The notes below the pieces were generated by a model. The model had not been told where the DNA came from, made no database searches, and was given only the letters and a program-made list of their open reading frames with translations. From Chloroflexota bacterium (GTDB lineage Bacteria; Chloroflexota; Anaerolineae; Ardenticatenales; Ardenticatenaceae), in the NCBI GenBank assembly GCA_003520455.1, contig DOUV01000355.1, positions 1 through 17,902 on the forward strand: DNA of 17,902 nt. The letters run 5' to 3'. The position numbers and the translations under genes are program-made. How positions within the stretch are numbered: the stretch's first letter is position 1; each line of letters opens with the position of its first letter. This document shows, piece by piece, positions 7,475-16,027 of this stretch.

Positions 7475-7515
7475 GTGTAGCGAGTGCGAGCGCGAGGCGC
7501 TCGCACTCGCTACAC
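7475..7515. repeat. Perfect 19-bp inverted repeat, 3-base loop
   Basis: Arms GTGTAGCGAGTGCGAGCGC (7475-7493) and its exact complement (7497-7515) flank GAG. No T-run follows on either strand, so termination is not the obvious role. I see no second copy in this window. Confidence 0.75.
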
Positions 7516-7582
7516 ACCCTATCCCGTATGAGCAATGGTTTCAAAGGTCTCAATGGGAAGGACAACCGCTCATCGCGGATCG

Positions 7583-7611
7583 CGGACCGCCGCAGGCATG
7601 CTTGCGGTCCG
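7583..7611. repeat. Imperfect hairpin in tusA-sqr spacer
   Basis: Arms CGGACCGC (7583-7590) and GCGGTCCG (7604-7611) enclose a partly self-complementary GCAGGCATGCTTGC. It is the third strong inverted repeat in the 320-bp spacer and the one nearest the tusA stop. It may help end the tusA transcript, but it lacks a T-run on the minus strand. Confidence 0.5.
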
Positions 7612-7682
7612 TGGTCCGCAGTCTCACCTGGTCTTCATCCGCAGAAGTCCTGATGATTCAGGGTCCGAGGCAAAGAAGTCCC

Positions 7683-7931
7683 TCAGTGGGCTTTACGAGC
7701 GATGATGCGGTTGTACCCTTGCTCCGGGAAGGTGCCGATATAGTCGTGCCTGGCCTTCTGAATCCAGACCGGGATGTCCTTGGTTGAACCGGGATCGGAC
7801 GAGAGGACCGCCACCACCGTCCCCGGGGCAACACTCTTCATCACGCGGATGAATTCCATCAACGGTCCCGGGCAGAAACTCCCCCGCGCGTCGATTTCCC
7901 GATCGATCTTGATATCGGTTGGTTGTGCCAT
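7683..7931 (-). CDS. tusA: TusA-family sulfur carrier protein
   Basis: The 82-residue product carries the TusA signature DARGSFCPGPLMEFIRVMK, with the persulfide-bearing Cys20 in a CPGP motif near the first helix. The second half (VVAVLSSDPGSTKDIPVWIQKARH) matches the family's beta-alpha-beta-beta fold. It would carry sulfane sulfur as a Cys persulfide between donors and acceptors in the cytoplasm. I chose the ATG at 7931, which has GGGAGAAGAA eight bases upstream; an ATG at 7949 would remove that spacing. It is second in a minus-strand unit after the DsrE-like gene (about 90-bp gap) and ahead of sqr. Confidence 0.93.
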   Translation of the reverse strand: MAQPTDIKIDREIDARGSFCPGPLMEFIRVMKSVAPGTVVAVLSSDPGSTKDIPVWIQKARHDYIGTFPEQGYNRIIARKAH

Positions 7932-8024
7932 GGTCTTCTTCTCCCACATCGGTGGGCGGCTGTGGTGGACGACCAGCCTCAGGCCGGAACGAGAGGACGA
8001 CCGAATCCACTGAGCGCTGCGCCC

Positions 8025-8441
8025 CTAGATGAACAGGGTGATCTTGCTATCTTTGGCCTGCTGGATAAACCCGGCGACACCTTCGACATCATCCACGATG
8101 TCTTCCATGTCCTCCAGGGTCAGGCCGAAAAGCTCCATCGTCATCGAGCACGCGTAGACGTTGACGTTGCCCAGTTCGCGGGCGGTCTTCAACGTGTCCA
8201 ACCAGGTCGGCACTCGCTTGGCCTCCATGGCGTTCATTACCGCCGGGCCGTAGTCCTCGAAGTCCTTGGTCAACCGGCGGTTTGTTTTCCAGTTGCCCTT
8301 GCGGAATGCTTCGATACCCCAAAAAGTGAGGAAGATGTCGACATCGAGGTCCATCGCGGCCGCGCCCGAGGCCAGGGTCGCAACGGCCAGAAGTTTGTCC
8401 ACGGTCCCCGAGAAGACGATGATTGACATTCGCTCTTGCAT
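8025..8441 (-). CDS. DsrE2-like (DsrE/DsrF/DrsH family) sulfur-transfer protein
   Basis: The 138-residue protein begins SIIVFSGTVDKLLAVATLASGAAAM and contains IFLTFWGIEAFRKG, both typical of the DrsE_2 branch of the DsrE/F/H family. One Cys is present, Cys98 in NVYACSMTMELFGL, at the place of the conserved sulfur-carrying Cys. It would act as a sulfurtransferase or carrier working with TusA, its downstream neighbour. The fold is soluble; the moderately hydrophobic N-terminus is the first strand and helix rather than a signal peptide. AAGGAG lies about 10 bases before the ATG at 8441; an internal ATG four codons later is possible. The 5' leader contains a small hairpin (GAGGGC/GCCCTC, 8491-8505) and a -10-like TAGAAT at 8509-8514 on this strand. 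Confidence 0.9.
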   Translation of the reverse strand: MQERMSIIVFSGTVDKLLAVATLASGAAAMDLDVDIFLTFWGIEAFRKGNWKTNRRLTKDFEDYGPAVMNAMEAKRVPTWLDTLKTARELGNVNVYACSMTMELFGLTLEDMEDIVDDVEGVAGFIQQAKDSKITLFI

Positions 8442-8740
8442 TGCAGGCTCACTCCTTCGCTCTTATGAGGACACCCTGGGTCGGGTGGGTGAGGGCCTTG
8501 CCCTCGCCATTCTAACTTGAACGACTCCTGGAAGCCTTGTACTGCTTCTGCACGCTTCGAGTATCCAGTTTTGGGCCCTGGCGCGATAGTAGCGAGTGTC
8601 ACCCGAAAGGAATCGCAAATGACAATACTCCCCCGGGGAAGGGGGAGACAGAAGGGGAGTAGGGTATATTTTTGGATGATGGCCTTCAATTGGAGGTCGC
8701 CCTGCTCGCCTGAGGTCCGAGGATTCTGGAAAGAGCGGAC
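8442..8740 (-). other. Spacer: dsrE leader and 3' region of membrane regulator
   Basis: No gene is apparent here. On the minus strand the part nearest 8740 holds a CTCCCCC/GGGGGAG hairpin (8628-8647) followed by TATTGTCATTT, a modest candidate for ending the transcript of the upstream regulator gene. The part nearest 8442 likely holds the promoter and leader of the sulfur genes, with a possible -10 TAGAAT (8509-8514) but no convincing -35. Confidence 0.4.
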
Positions 8741-10684
8741 TCAGCCGCTGCCGTTGGGCGCAGCCTGCTGGTGGTCGGCGATTTCGCGCTCCATCACGGC
8801 AATCGCGCGAGCGAGTTCGTCAATCGCGGCGCGTTGCTTCCGATAGAGGTCGCTCTCGCTCATCGCGAGGCGCAGCGCAACATCGCGGGCGCGCTTGCCC
8901 TCGATGTACTTCAAGTCGAGGATGTTATAGAGGAGCCACTCTTTCGTGGTCATCGAGCGCTCGCCCTCGGGGCGGAGGGCTTCGAGCGCATCGTTGATGA
9001 CAGCGCGCAGGGCCCGCGCCGGATTGTTGTCGTGCTCGGCCAGTTTGCGCTTGACCACCGCGAGCTTCAGCAACGGACTGTCAGTCAACCCCGGTCCGCC
9101 CCAGTAGTGGCTGAGAGCATCCTTGACCATCGTGGGGAAGTCGGGTGCAAAGATGGGGTTGTCGTCGATGGTCTCGAGCGCGGCACCCGAGTAGGGCACC
9201 TCCGAGCGCCAGCGTTGGATGCTTTCCATCTCCGGGGTGAGCTGCTTGAGAATCGCGAAGATCCCCTGTTGCAGCCGGCGATCCTCGAGCGCAATTTCGG
9301 CCTGGCTCAGCATCTGGCGGACGATGGAGCGCTCGCGGTCCGTCAGTGGTGGCAAGGGATCATCAGCCTCGATCGCCAGCACGCCGAGAGTGCTCTCGCC
9401 ATCTTCACTGTGTAGGCAGTGAATGCGGAAGCCGTCCAAACGAGGCCACGCGGCGACGTCGTCCAGCGGCCGCGAGCCATCGGCCGCGACCAGGTCGGAC
9501 GGGTCCACTGCTTGCAGGAAGCGCTCCGCGACAGCGCGGTTCCCGCACGCCGTCTCGATGGCGAGCTGCCCGTCGCGCATGACGACCACGAAGCCGTTGC
9601 GAGCGCGCAAGAGGTCACAGAGCGCGGTGAGGATGTTTTCCATCAGCTGCCGCAGGTCGCTGGAGGTGAGGAGGCGCTCGTCGAGCGCCCGGAGAACGTT
9701 CATTTCCGTGCGATCGCCCGAGTAGACGACGTACTCGATCAATGGCCGAAGCACACGCAACAAGATCTGGTAGGCGATGATACCGCCAACCACGCTGAAG
9801 ATCAGGAAGGTGTCGCGGGGCATGCCCAAGATGCTCTCGACGCGCGGTACCGTGATGGCGATCCCAAGGACGAACGCACCCAACAGCGGCCCGCGCAGGA
9901 GATAGGTAATGAAGCTGTGCTTGACCACGCGATCGGGCGCCAGTGCACCCTGGAACGCGACACTGTAGGCCATGATCACCGTCATGACAGCGATGCCCAG
10001 GTTCCCAACCAGCGAGAGCAGCAAGATCGAGACCGGCGCCAGCCGTGCGGGGCTGCTGGCGAGCAGGAGATAGGGATAGACCGCCAGACCCGGCGCCGCG
10101 AACGTCGCCACCAGGTAGCTCAGACGACGGCGGGAGGTGCTGGTGAGGGCGCGGCTGCGGGCCCAGAGGGTGTTGGCGAAGCCCCAGGCTGAGGTGATAA
10201 AAAAGTAGAGGCCGAAGAGCCAGAAGGCCGGACCCGCCGTGAACTGCGTTGCCCAAGGCGCGTACGTCACCGCCTGCCCCAAGATCAGGTGGGTGAAGAG
10301 CGCCACTGCCACGAAGACGGTGCCGGTGACGTAGGCCGCCCCCACCGCCGCGCGGCGCAAGCGTGAAGGCGCATTCGTGGTGCGCAGGAGGGCGTCGCTC
10401 AGGTGAAGGTAGGCCGCCGGCACAAAGGCGATGCCGAGCCACTGGAACTTGAGCCAAATGGGCGCGGCCGAGTTGATCCGCTCGGGCGGCAAGGTGGAGA
10501 GGATGACATCACCGACAAAGACAATCGTCATGAAGCCCATCAGCACTGCGAAGGCCTGGGCCACGGAGTTGCGGAGATTGTGGGTCAGGATATAGACGAA
10601 GAGCGAGAAGACCAGAATCAGGTTGGCGGCAGCGAAGACCAGATTCAGGACGTTGAGGATAGATTCGACTGTCGGAAACTCCAT
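8741..10684 (-). CDS. Polytopic membrane protein with GAF-like domain and HTH-like C-terminus
   Basis: The 647-residue protein starts best at the ATG 10684 (MEFPTVESIL); a longer frame to 10765 runs through non-coding-looking spacer. About nine hydrophobic segments occupy residues 10-320, and the first seven resemble the N-terminal 7TM module of some histidine kinases. A GAF-like domain follows (about 340-470), with the pattern RLLTSSDLRQLMENILTALCDLLRARNGFVVV. There is no HisKA or HATPase core. Instead the C-terminus is a helical domain (about 530-640) whose last part, EWLLYNILDLKYIEGKRARD followed by VALRLAMSESDLYRKQRAAI, reads like a helix-turn-helix with regular spacing and basic residues. 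It may be a membrane-tethered one-component regulator. It follows cdsA by 93 bp, where dxr is common in other bacteria. Confidence 0.8.
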   Translation of the reverse strand: MEFPTVESILNVLNLVFAAANLILVFSLFVYILTHNLRNSVAQAFAVLMGFMTIVFVGDVILSTLPPERINSAAPIWLKFQWLGIAFVPAAYLHLSDALLRTTNAPSRLRRAAVGAAYVTGTVFVAVALFTHLILGQAVTYAPWATQFTAGPAFWLFGLYFFITSAWGFANTLWARSRALTSTSRRRLSYLVATFAAPGLAVYPYLLLASSPARLAPVSILLLSLVGNLGIAVMTVIMAYSVAFQGALAPDRVVKHSFITYLLRGPLLGAFVLGIAITVPRVESILGMPRDTFLIFSVVGGIIAYQILLRVLRPLIEYVVYSGDRTEMNVLRALDERLLTSSDLRQLMENILTALCDLLRARNGFVVVMRDGQLAIETACGNRAVAERFLQAVDPSDLVAADGSRPLDDVAAWPRLDGFRIHCLHSEDGESTLGVLAIEADDPLPPLTDRERSIVRQMLSQAEIALEDRRLQQGIFAILKQLTPEMESIQRWRSEVPYSGAALETIDDNPIFAPDFPTMVKDALSHYWGGPGLTDSPLLKLAVVKRKLAEHDNNPARALRAVINDALEALRPEGERSMTTKEWLLYNILDLKYIEGKRARDVALRLAMSESDLYRKQRAAIDELARAIAVMEREIADHQQAAPNGSG

Positions 10685-10777
10685 GGCCCAGGATCCGGAA
10701 GCGCTGATAGATACTGAAAAATCGATGCGGCACTCAGCCTTCAGCATTTGGCATTGAATCTGCACTCATCGCGGGCG

Positions 10778-11566
10778 CTAAGCGAACCAGAGGGCAAAAT
10801 AGTAGGTCACGACCGCGGTGAAAAGCAAACTGTCGAGACGGTCGAGCAAACCCCCGTGACCCGGGATGAGTGACCCACTATCCTTCACCCCCACCCGTCG
10901 CTTCAACATGCTCTCGGCCAGGTCGCCGTAGACAGCCGCCGGGCCGAGCAGCAGACCAAGCACGAAACTGCCAGCCGGAGAAAGGCCGAGCAACCACCAT
11001 GCCAGAAGTGCCGTCACCACGAGGCCGAGGCTCCACCCCCCCAAGACTCCCTCCCAAGTCTTCTTCGGGCTGTACTGCGGTGAGAAGGGATGGTGGCCGA
11101 AGAAGCGGCCGGCGAAGTAGGCGCCGGTGTCGGTTGCCCACGTCGCAAGCAGCACGATCATGACCCACCACAGCCCATCCGGTCGCCCGCGCAACTCGAC
11201 GGCGTGGGCCAGCGGCCAGCCAATGTACAGGGCCCCCGCGGTGGTTAAGGCCCAGCCCTGGAGCTTCCCCTCGGCTTCAGGGCTTGCCAGCTCCCAGAGC
11301 AGACCGCCGAGAACTAGCACCACCACCGCGAAGGCTTGCAGCCGGCGATCAACCCCATTCGCTCCGATCAGCATCAGCGCGAACGCAACTGCACCCACAA
11401 CCGCGAGCGGGCGAAAGCCGCCAGCCCGCATCATCTGGTAAAACTCCCACAGGGCCACCCCACCCGCCACAGCAACCAACACGAGAAAGAACAAGCCGCC
11501 CTGCCAGACCAGCAGGGCGACTATGGGAATCAGCGCGACAGCGCTGAGGAGACGCGTCGCGAGCAT
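10778..11566 (-). CDS. cdsA: Phosphatidate cytidylyltransferase
   Basis: The 262-residue integral membrane enzyme makes CDP-diacylglycerol from CTP and phosphatidic acid. It has about seven or eight hydrophobic segments. The family region DTGAYFAGRFFG with SPKKTWEG (146-173) and the C-terminal signature LKRRVGVKDSG...PGHGGLLDRLDS (221-246) carry the acidic and basic residues for metal and CTP binding. The length is normal. It starts nine bases after the uppS stop, so the two are almost certainly translated from one message, an order conserved in many bacteria. Confidence 0.96.
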   Translation of the reverse strand: MLATRLLSAVALIPIVALLVWQGGLFFLVLVAVAGGVALWEFYQMMRAGGFRPLAVVGAVAFALMLIGANGVDRRLQAFAVVVLVLGGLLWELASPEAEGKLQGWALTTAGALYIGWPLAHAVELRGRPDGLWWVMIVLLATWATDTGAYFAGRFFGHHPFSPQYSPKKTWEGVLGGWSLGLVVTALLAWWLLGLSPAGSFVLGLLLGPAAVYGDLAESMLKRRVGVKDSGSLIPGHGGLLDRLDSLLFTAVVTYYFALWFA

Positions 11567-11575
11567 CGTGGGTGG

Positions 11576-12319
11576 TTAGGAGCCATTCTTTGCCGGAGGC
11601 AGTCGTCCAAAACGTCGCTCACGACGAGCAAATTCTTGAATGGCTTTCCGCAGTTCCTCTTTGTCGAAATCGGGCCAGTAGGTCGGTGTTGAGTAGATCT
11701 CAGCATAGGCTGCCTGCCAGATCAAAAAATTGCTCAGCCGGTGCTCGCCACCGGTGCGAATAATGAGGTCGGGGTCGGGTGAGGCCGCCGTGTAGAGATG
11801 GCGGCTGAACGTCGCCTCGTCGAGAATATCGGGATCGACGCCCTCGCGGATGAGTGCGCGGGCAGCATCCAGGATTTCAGCGCGGCCACCGTAGTTGAAG
11901 GCGACGTTCAGGATCAGACGGCGGTTGGAGCGCGTGCACTCGACAGCGCGCCGGATCTTCTTGAGGAGTTCGGGACGAATCCCTTCCGTGCGGCCAATAT
12001 GCCGGATCTGCACGCCTTGCTTGTCGAGGGCATCCAGTTCACGGTCGATGACCCGCTCCAGGATGCTCATCAGACCATTGACCTCTTGCGCCGGGCGCTG
12101 CCAGTTCTCGGTCGAGAAGGCGTAGATCGTCAACTCCTTGACGCCAAACTCGACACAGGATTCGAGAATTCGGCGCAGGTTTTCCGTGCCGGCACGATGC
12201 CCGGCCAGCCGCGGAAGACCACGCTGCTGCGCCCAACGCCCGTTACCATCCATGATGATCGCAACGTGCCGGGGAACGCGGGTCAGGTCGAGGTCCGAGG
12301 CCTGCACGTTCTCTGCCAT
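11576..12319 (-). CDS. uppS: Undecaprenyl diphosphate synthase (cis-prenyltransferase)
   Basis: The 247-residue product from the ATG at 12319 has the catalytic [17 protein letters not shown] (18-34, Asp24), the FSTENW segment (68-73) and [11 protein letters not shown] (188-198), with [18 protein letters not shown] completing the family pattern. It makes the C55 lipid carrier used for peptidoglycan synthesis, from farnesyl and isopentenyl diphosphate. An open frame continues upstream to 12511 and into frr, but those residues have no family match, and GGAG sits about 10 bases before the chosen ATG. It lies between frr and cdsA in the classical order. Confidence 0.96.
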   Translation of the reverse strand: MAENVQASDLDLTRVPRHVAIIMDGNGRWAQQRGLPRLAGHRAGTENLRRILESCVEFGVKELTIYAFSTENWQRPAQEVNGLMSILERVIDRELDALDKQGVQIRHIGRTEGIRPELLKKIRRAVECTRSNRRLILNVAFNYGGRAEILDAARALIREGVDPDILDEATFSRHLYTAASPDPDLIIRTGGEHRLSNFLIWQAAYAEIYSTPTYWPDFDKEELRKAIQEFARRERRFGRLPPAKNGS

Positions 12320-12429
12320 ACTGTTGCTGCTCCATACCACCCGGACGAGCGAAACGTAGCCTCCGACAGAACTGGTCGCCGGGTCAACCACTCCCTGGAA
12401 CGCGATACCTGCTGGATGAAAGCCGGTGT

Positions 12430-12460
12430 GAGTCCGAGATGCCGGCCGCGCACCGGACTC
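12430..12460 (-). other. Hairpin in frr-uppS spacer
   Basis: GAGTCCG (12430-12436) and CGGACTC (12454-12460) can pair around a GC-rich loop, immediately after the frr stop on the minus strand. No T-run follows, so it more likely modulates message stability or partial termination than ends the operon. Confidence 0.35.
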
Positions 12461-12464
12461 CCCC

Positions 12465-13022
12465 TTAGACCTCCAGGATCTCGTCTTCTTTGGCTTTCCC
12501 GACCTGGTCAACCTCGGCGATGTATCGGTCAGTCAGCTCTTGCATCCGATCGCGCGCCCGGTAAAGCTCGTCCTCACTGATCTCGCCTTCTTTCTGGAAG
12601 TCCTGCAGATCAGAGAGTGCGTCGCGACGAACATTGCGGATCGCCACACGCGCCTCCTCGAGGCGCTTCTGGACCTGTTTCACCAAATCCCGGCGGCGCT
12701 CCTCGGTCAACTGGGGGAGAACGAGGCGAATCACCTTGCCATCGTTGCTGGGGTTGAGTCCCAGGTCCGACTCCAGGATCGCACGCTCGATGGAGCGGAG
12801 CGAGCTCTGATCCCAGGGCTTAATCATCAGCATGCGTGCCTCGGGGGCGGAGATGGTCGCGAGTTGATTGACGGGTGTCGGCGCGCCGTAGTAGTCCACC
12901 GTGATACGATCGAGGAGTGCAGGTGAAGCCCGGCCGGTCCGGATTGCGCGGAGGTCATGCTCCAGTGCATCCACCGCTTTGCGCATGCGATCTTCGGCAT
13001 CGCCCATGACTTCCTTGATCAT
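12465..13022 (-). CDS. frr: Ribosome recycling factor
   Basis: The 185-residue protein has the full RRF pattern: a long first helix with [23 protein letters not shown], then [60 protein letters not shown], and the C-terminal helix. It splits post-termination ribosomes with EF-G. The length matches the family. AAAAGGGG lies about six bases before the ATG. It is 62 bp downstream of pyrH in the same orientation, as in most bacteria. Confidence 0.97.
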   Translation of the reverse strand: MIKEVMGDAEDRMRKAVDALEHDLRAIRTGRASPALLDRITVDYYGAPTPVNQLATISAPEARMLMIKPWDQSSLRSIERAILESDLGLNPSNDGKVIRLVLPQLTEERRRDLVKQVQKRLEEARVAIRNVRRDALSDLQDFQKEGEISEDELYRARDRMQELTDRYIAEVDQVGKAKEDEILEV

Positions 13023-13084
13023 GCCAATCCCCTTTTCCTGGAGATGGATGCTGACTGACGAATGCGACCCTCGACGGTCCGGAC

Positions 13085-13906
<822 letters not shown>

Positions 13907-14500
13907 TCAGCCTCCAAGCTCGTAGCGCGTGAAGCGACGGATCACAATATTCTCGCCAAGCTGGGCAATCGCTTCCTGAACAAGCTGGCCGATCGCCTTG
14001 GATGGTTCCTTGATGTAGGGCTGCTCGTAGAGCACGGTCTCGGCGTAGAACTTGTTGAGGCCCCCCTCGACAATCCGCGGGATGATAGTCTCGGGCTTCC
14101 GCTCCTGGCGGGCTCGCTCGGCCAAAACCTCGCGCTCGCGCTGCACTTCCTCTTCGGGAACATCCTCCCGGCGCACCCAGCGCGGGTTGGAAGCGACGAC
14201 CTGCATCGCCACGTCACGGGCCAACTCCTGAAATTGAGGGGTGCGGGCCACAAAATCGGTCTCACAATTGATCTCAACCAGCGAGCCATACTGATAGTTG
14301 CTGTGAATATAACTGGTGATGACGCCTTGGCTCACCTCGCGGCCGGCCTTCTTGGCAGCCTTGGCAAGCCCCCGCTCGCGGAGATAATCGATCGCCTTCT
14401 CAATATTGCCACCACTCTCCTCGAGTGCTTTCTTGCTCTCCAAGATACCAGCCCCGGTGCGCTCGCGCAATTCCTTGATCATGTCGGTCGTAATAGCCAC
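13907..14500 (-). CDS. tsf: Elongation factor Ts, short form
   Basis: The 197-residue protein has the UBA-like N-terminus with RERTGAGILESKKALEESGG (12-31) and the EF-Tu contact segment NCETDFVAR (78-86). It acts as the nucleotide exchange factor for EF-Tu. The length is near 196 residues, as in Thermus, so it lacks the longer second core repeat and coiled coil of the E. coli protein. The start is GTG, with GAGAGGA eight bases upstream. It sits 147 bp downstream of rpsB, the usual pairing. Confidence 0.97.
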   Translation of the reverse strand: MAITTDMIKELRERTGAGILESKKALEESGGNIEKAIDYLRERGLAKAAKKAGREVSQGVITSYIHSNYQYGSLVEINCETDFVARTPQFQELARDVAMQVVASNPRWVRREDVPEEEVQREREVLAERARQERKPETIIPRIVEGGLNKFYAETVLYEQPYIKEPSKAIGQLVQEAIAQLGENIVIRRFTRYELGG

Positions 14501-14539
14501 AAGTCTTTCCTCTCGTCATTCAGTGTAATTGCCATGCAA

Positions 14540-14581
14540 CGACGGCCGCCACCTGGGGAGTCTCAGCGTGGACGGCCGTCG
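14540..14581 (-). other. Inverted repeat in rpsB-tsf spacer
   Basis: Arms CGACGGCCG (14540-14548) and CGGCCGTCG (14573-14581) can form a 9-bp GC-rich stem around 24 bases. No T-run follows on the minus strand. Its place between rpsB and tsf suggests partial attenuation or mRNA processing, which I cannot test here. Confidence 0.4.
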
Positions 14582-14647
14582 CCGTGAAACATCCTCATCT
14601 CCGGGCCGGGCAAACTGGAGGACCGCCCGCGATGTGCCGGTTAGAAC

Positions 14648-15526
14648 TTACTCCTCGTCACCCTCGTACTCTTCGTCCTCGTCCTCGTCCTCGTCCTCGA
14701 ATTCCTCGTACTCTTCGAATTCCTCGTACTCTTCGAAGTAGTCCTCGGGCTCGTCGGTGGGGCTGAAGACACGGCGGCTGGTATCGGCAGCCTTGAACTC
14801 CTCGCGCTCGCCAAGCTCTTCAACGTAGGCAGCCTCACGCATCATGACGCCTTCTCCGGCGGCATCCGCGATGTAGCCGGTGATGAGCTTGATGGCGCGG
14901 ATCGCGTCGTCGTTGCTCGGGATCACGAGGCCGATCGGGGCCGGATCGCAGTTGGTATCCACCATCGCGATGATCGGGATGGTGAGGGTATTGGCTTCCT
15001 TGACCGCGATGTCCTCGCGCCGTACGTCGATCACAAAGAGCATGTCGGGAAGCGTGTCCATGTTCTTGATGCCACCCAGCCGGCGGTTCAGTTTCTCGAT
15101 CTCGCGCTCGGCCTGGAGCATCTCTTTCTTAGGCAGGAGGACCAACTCCCCGCGCGACTTCCGAGCCTCGAGATCGCGCAGATACTTCACCCGGCGGCGA
15201 ATGGTAGCGAAGTTCGTCAGCGTCCCGCCGAGCCAACGCTGATTCACGTAAGGCATCCCGGCCCGCTCCGCCTCACGGGCGATGATTTCCTGGGCCTGGC
15301 GCTTTGTGCCCACGAAGAGAATCACGCCCCCGTCGGCGGTCAAATTTCGGACCCGCTGGTAGGCCTTCTCGAGCTGTTCGAGGGTCTGGGCCAGATCGAT
15401 GATGTGAATGCCGTTGCGCTCCGTGAAGATGTAGGAGCGCATCTTCGGGTTCCACCGCCGCGTGCGGTGGCCAAAGTGAACGCCTGCCTCAAGCAGGCTC
15501 TTCATACTAACGTCAGTTGTTGCCAT
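14648..15526 (-). CDS. rpsB: 30S ribosomal protein S2 with acidic C-terminal tail
   Basis: The 292-residue protein has the S2 pattern: [20 protein letters not shown] (10-29), [45 protein letters not shown] and [19 protein letters not shown]. It binds the small subunit and helps in initiation. The ATG at 15526 has GGAGGAA upstream; the frame extends further but without family match. About 35 C-terminal residues are an extreme Glu/Asp tail with alternating EEYEEF units followed by a run of ED, encoded by near-repeated DNA. Such extensions vary between lineages and are not needed for the S2 fold. It is the first gene of the operon. Confidence 0.97.
   Translation of the reverse strand: MATTDVSMKSLLEAGVHFGHRTRRWNPKMRSYIFTERNGIHIIDLAQTLEQLEKAYQRVRNLTADGGVILFVGTKRQAQEIIAREAERAGMPYVNQRWLGGTLTNFATIRRRVKYLRDLEARKSRGELVLLPKKEMLQAEREIEKLNRRLGGIKNMDTLPDMLFVIDVRREDIAVKEANTLTIPIIAMVDTNCDPAPIGLVIPSNDDAIRAIKLITGYIADAAGEGVMMREAAYVEELGEREEFKAADTSRRVFSPTDEPEDYFEEYEEFEEYEEFEDEDEDEDEEYEGDEE
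14652..14736. repeat. Tandem low-complexity repeat encoding S2 tail
   Basis: On the + strand, CTTCGAATTCCTCGTACT is repeated at about an 18-base period, next to four or more copies of TCCTCG. These encode EEYEEF and ED repeats. They mark a region prone to slippage and length change. Confidence 0.75.
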
Positions 15527-15673
15527 GAAAAGCGATTCCTCCGATTTTCGTTTTGATCGTCCGTCCCCTTCTTTCCAAAGCGGAACCTTAGCCCGTCCAC
15601 TGCACGGTCGCTCAGGCACGACCACTTCGGTCAAGGGACGTGCGTAATTGTGGCCTGTTTCGGCCAAGCATTG

Positions 15674-15702
15674 AGTATAGCAGAACGAGCAGGACGGAGC
15701 AA
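15674..15702 (-). promoter_or_regulatory. Sigma-70-type promoter for the rpsB operon
   Basis: On the minus strand, TTGCTC (15697-15702) and TATACT (15674-15679) are separated by exactly 17 bases. The predicted start near 15667 leaves a leader of about 140 bases before the rpsB ATG. The leader includes short inverted arms such as GGCC-GAAACA-GGCC and GACC-GAAGT-GGTC, room for S2 autoregulation. Confidence 0.7.
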
Positions 15703-15877
15703 GTTTGGAGCGCGACCGGAGTGCACACCCGAGCACCGGGCGAGCAGAAGGAAGACCCAAAAGGCGCCAGGAACGCCAAAGATCAGCGCGGGCCTTTTCA
15801 CTTCTTCGCTCTGGCCTGGCCGGAAGAAGCTGCGTTCCCTCGTGGATGTGACGGGGATGGAATCAGAGCCTCGACCG

Positions 15878-16013
15878 GCCGTCAGTCGTCGATGGCATGG
15901 CTCACTTTCCGTAAAAGTGGCGCGTACGCGCCACTTTTACGGAAATATGAACACATCATCCAGTCGTCAACGGTCGGGTGGAAGCCACGCCCGCCCCGCC
16001 GGCGACTGACGGC
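15878..16013. mobile_element. Possible MITE-like element with 11-bp inverted ends
   Basis: GCCGTCAGTCG (15878-15888) and its exact complement CGACTGACGGC (16003-16013) bracket palindrome copy 2, giving a 136-bp unit. I see no target-site duplication, and copy 1 near 7399 lacks these ends, so the reading as a mobile element is speculative. Confidence 0.25.
15892..15960. repeat. Palindromic repeat element, copy 2
   Basis: The core 15906-15945 is a perfect 40-bp palindrome, identical to copy 1 except that TTTCTG/CAGAAA has become TTTCCG/CGGAAA, a change on both arms that keeps pairing. The right flank TATGAACACATCATC matches copy 1 at 13 of 15 bases. It lies about 80 bases after the arsM stop on the minus strand and could end that transcript. 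Confidence 0.85.
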
Positions 16014-16027
16014 TGAAAGTTGCGTAC

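Larger units (their letters stand above)
15703..16027. other. arsM-rpsB spacer, no gene
   Basis: No credible gene is seen. The spacer holds an AAAAGGC/GCCTTTT inverted pair (15759-15765, 15792-15798), which may act as a weak terminator in either direction. It also holds the second palindromic repeat and an 11-bp inverted pair enclosing that repeat. Confidence 0.4.

Noticed and set aside
7385..7620. CRISPR-like array
   Set aside because: The inverted repeats differ from each other in sequence and are not regularly spaced direct repeats, and no cas gene is near.
7410..7787. Open frame across the palindromes and into tusA on the opposite strand
   Set aside because: Its first residues are just the translated palindrome, which explains the same ARTRHFY string near 15918; the rest overlaps tusA antisense.
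12410..12475. Cobalamin-riboswitch-like words (GCCGGTGTGAGTCCG, AGACCTCC) on the + strand
   Set aside because: The rest of the core is absent, the last word lies inside the frr coding end, and the strand is antisense to the operon.
11576..12511. Longer uppS start at 12511
   Set aside because: The extra 64 residues overlap frr, lack family similarity, and have no ribosome binding site; the ATG at 12319 fits the family length.
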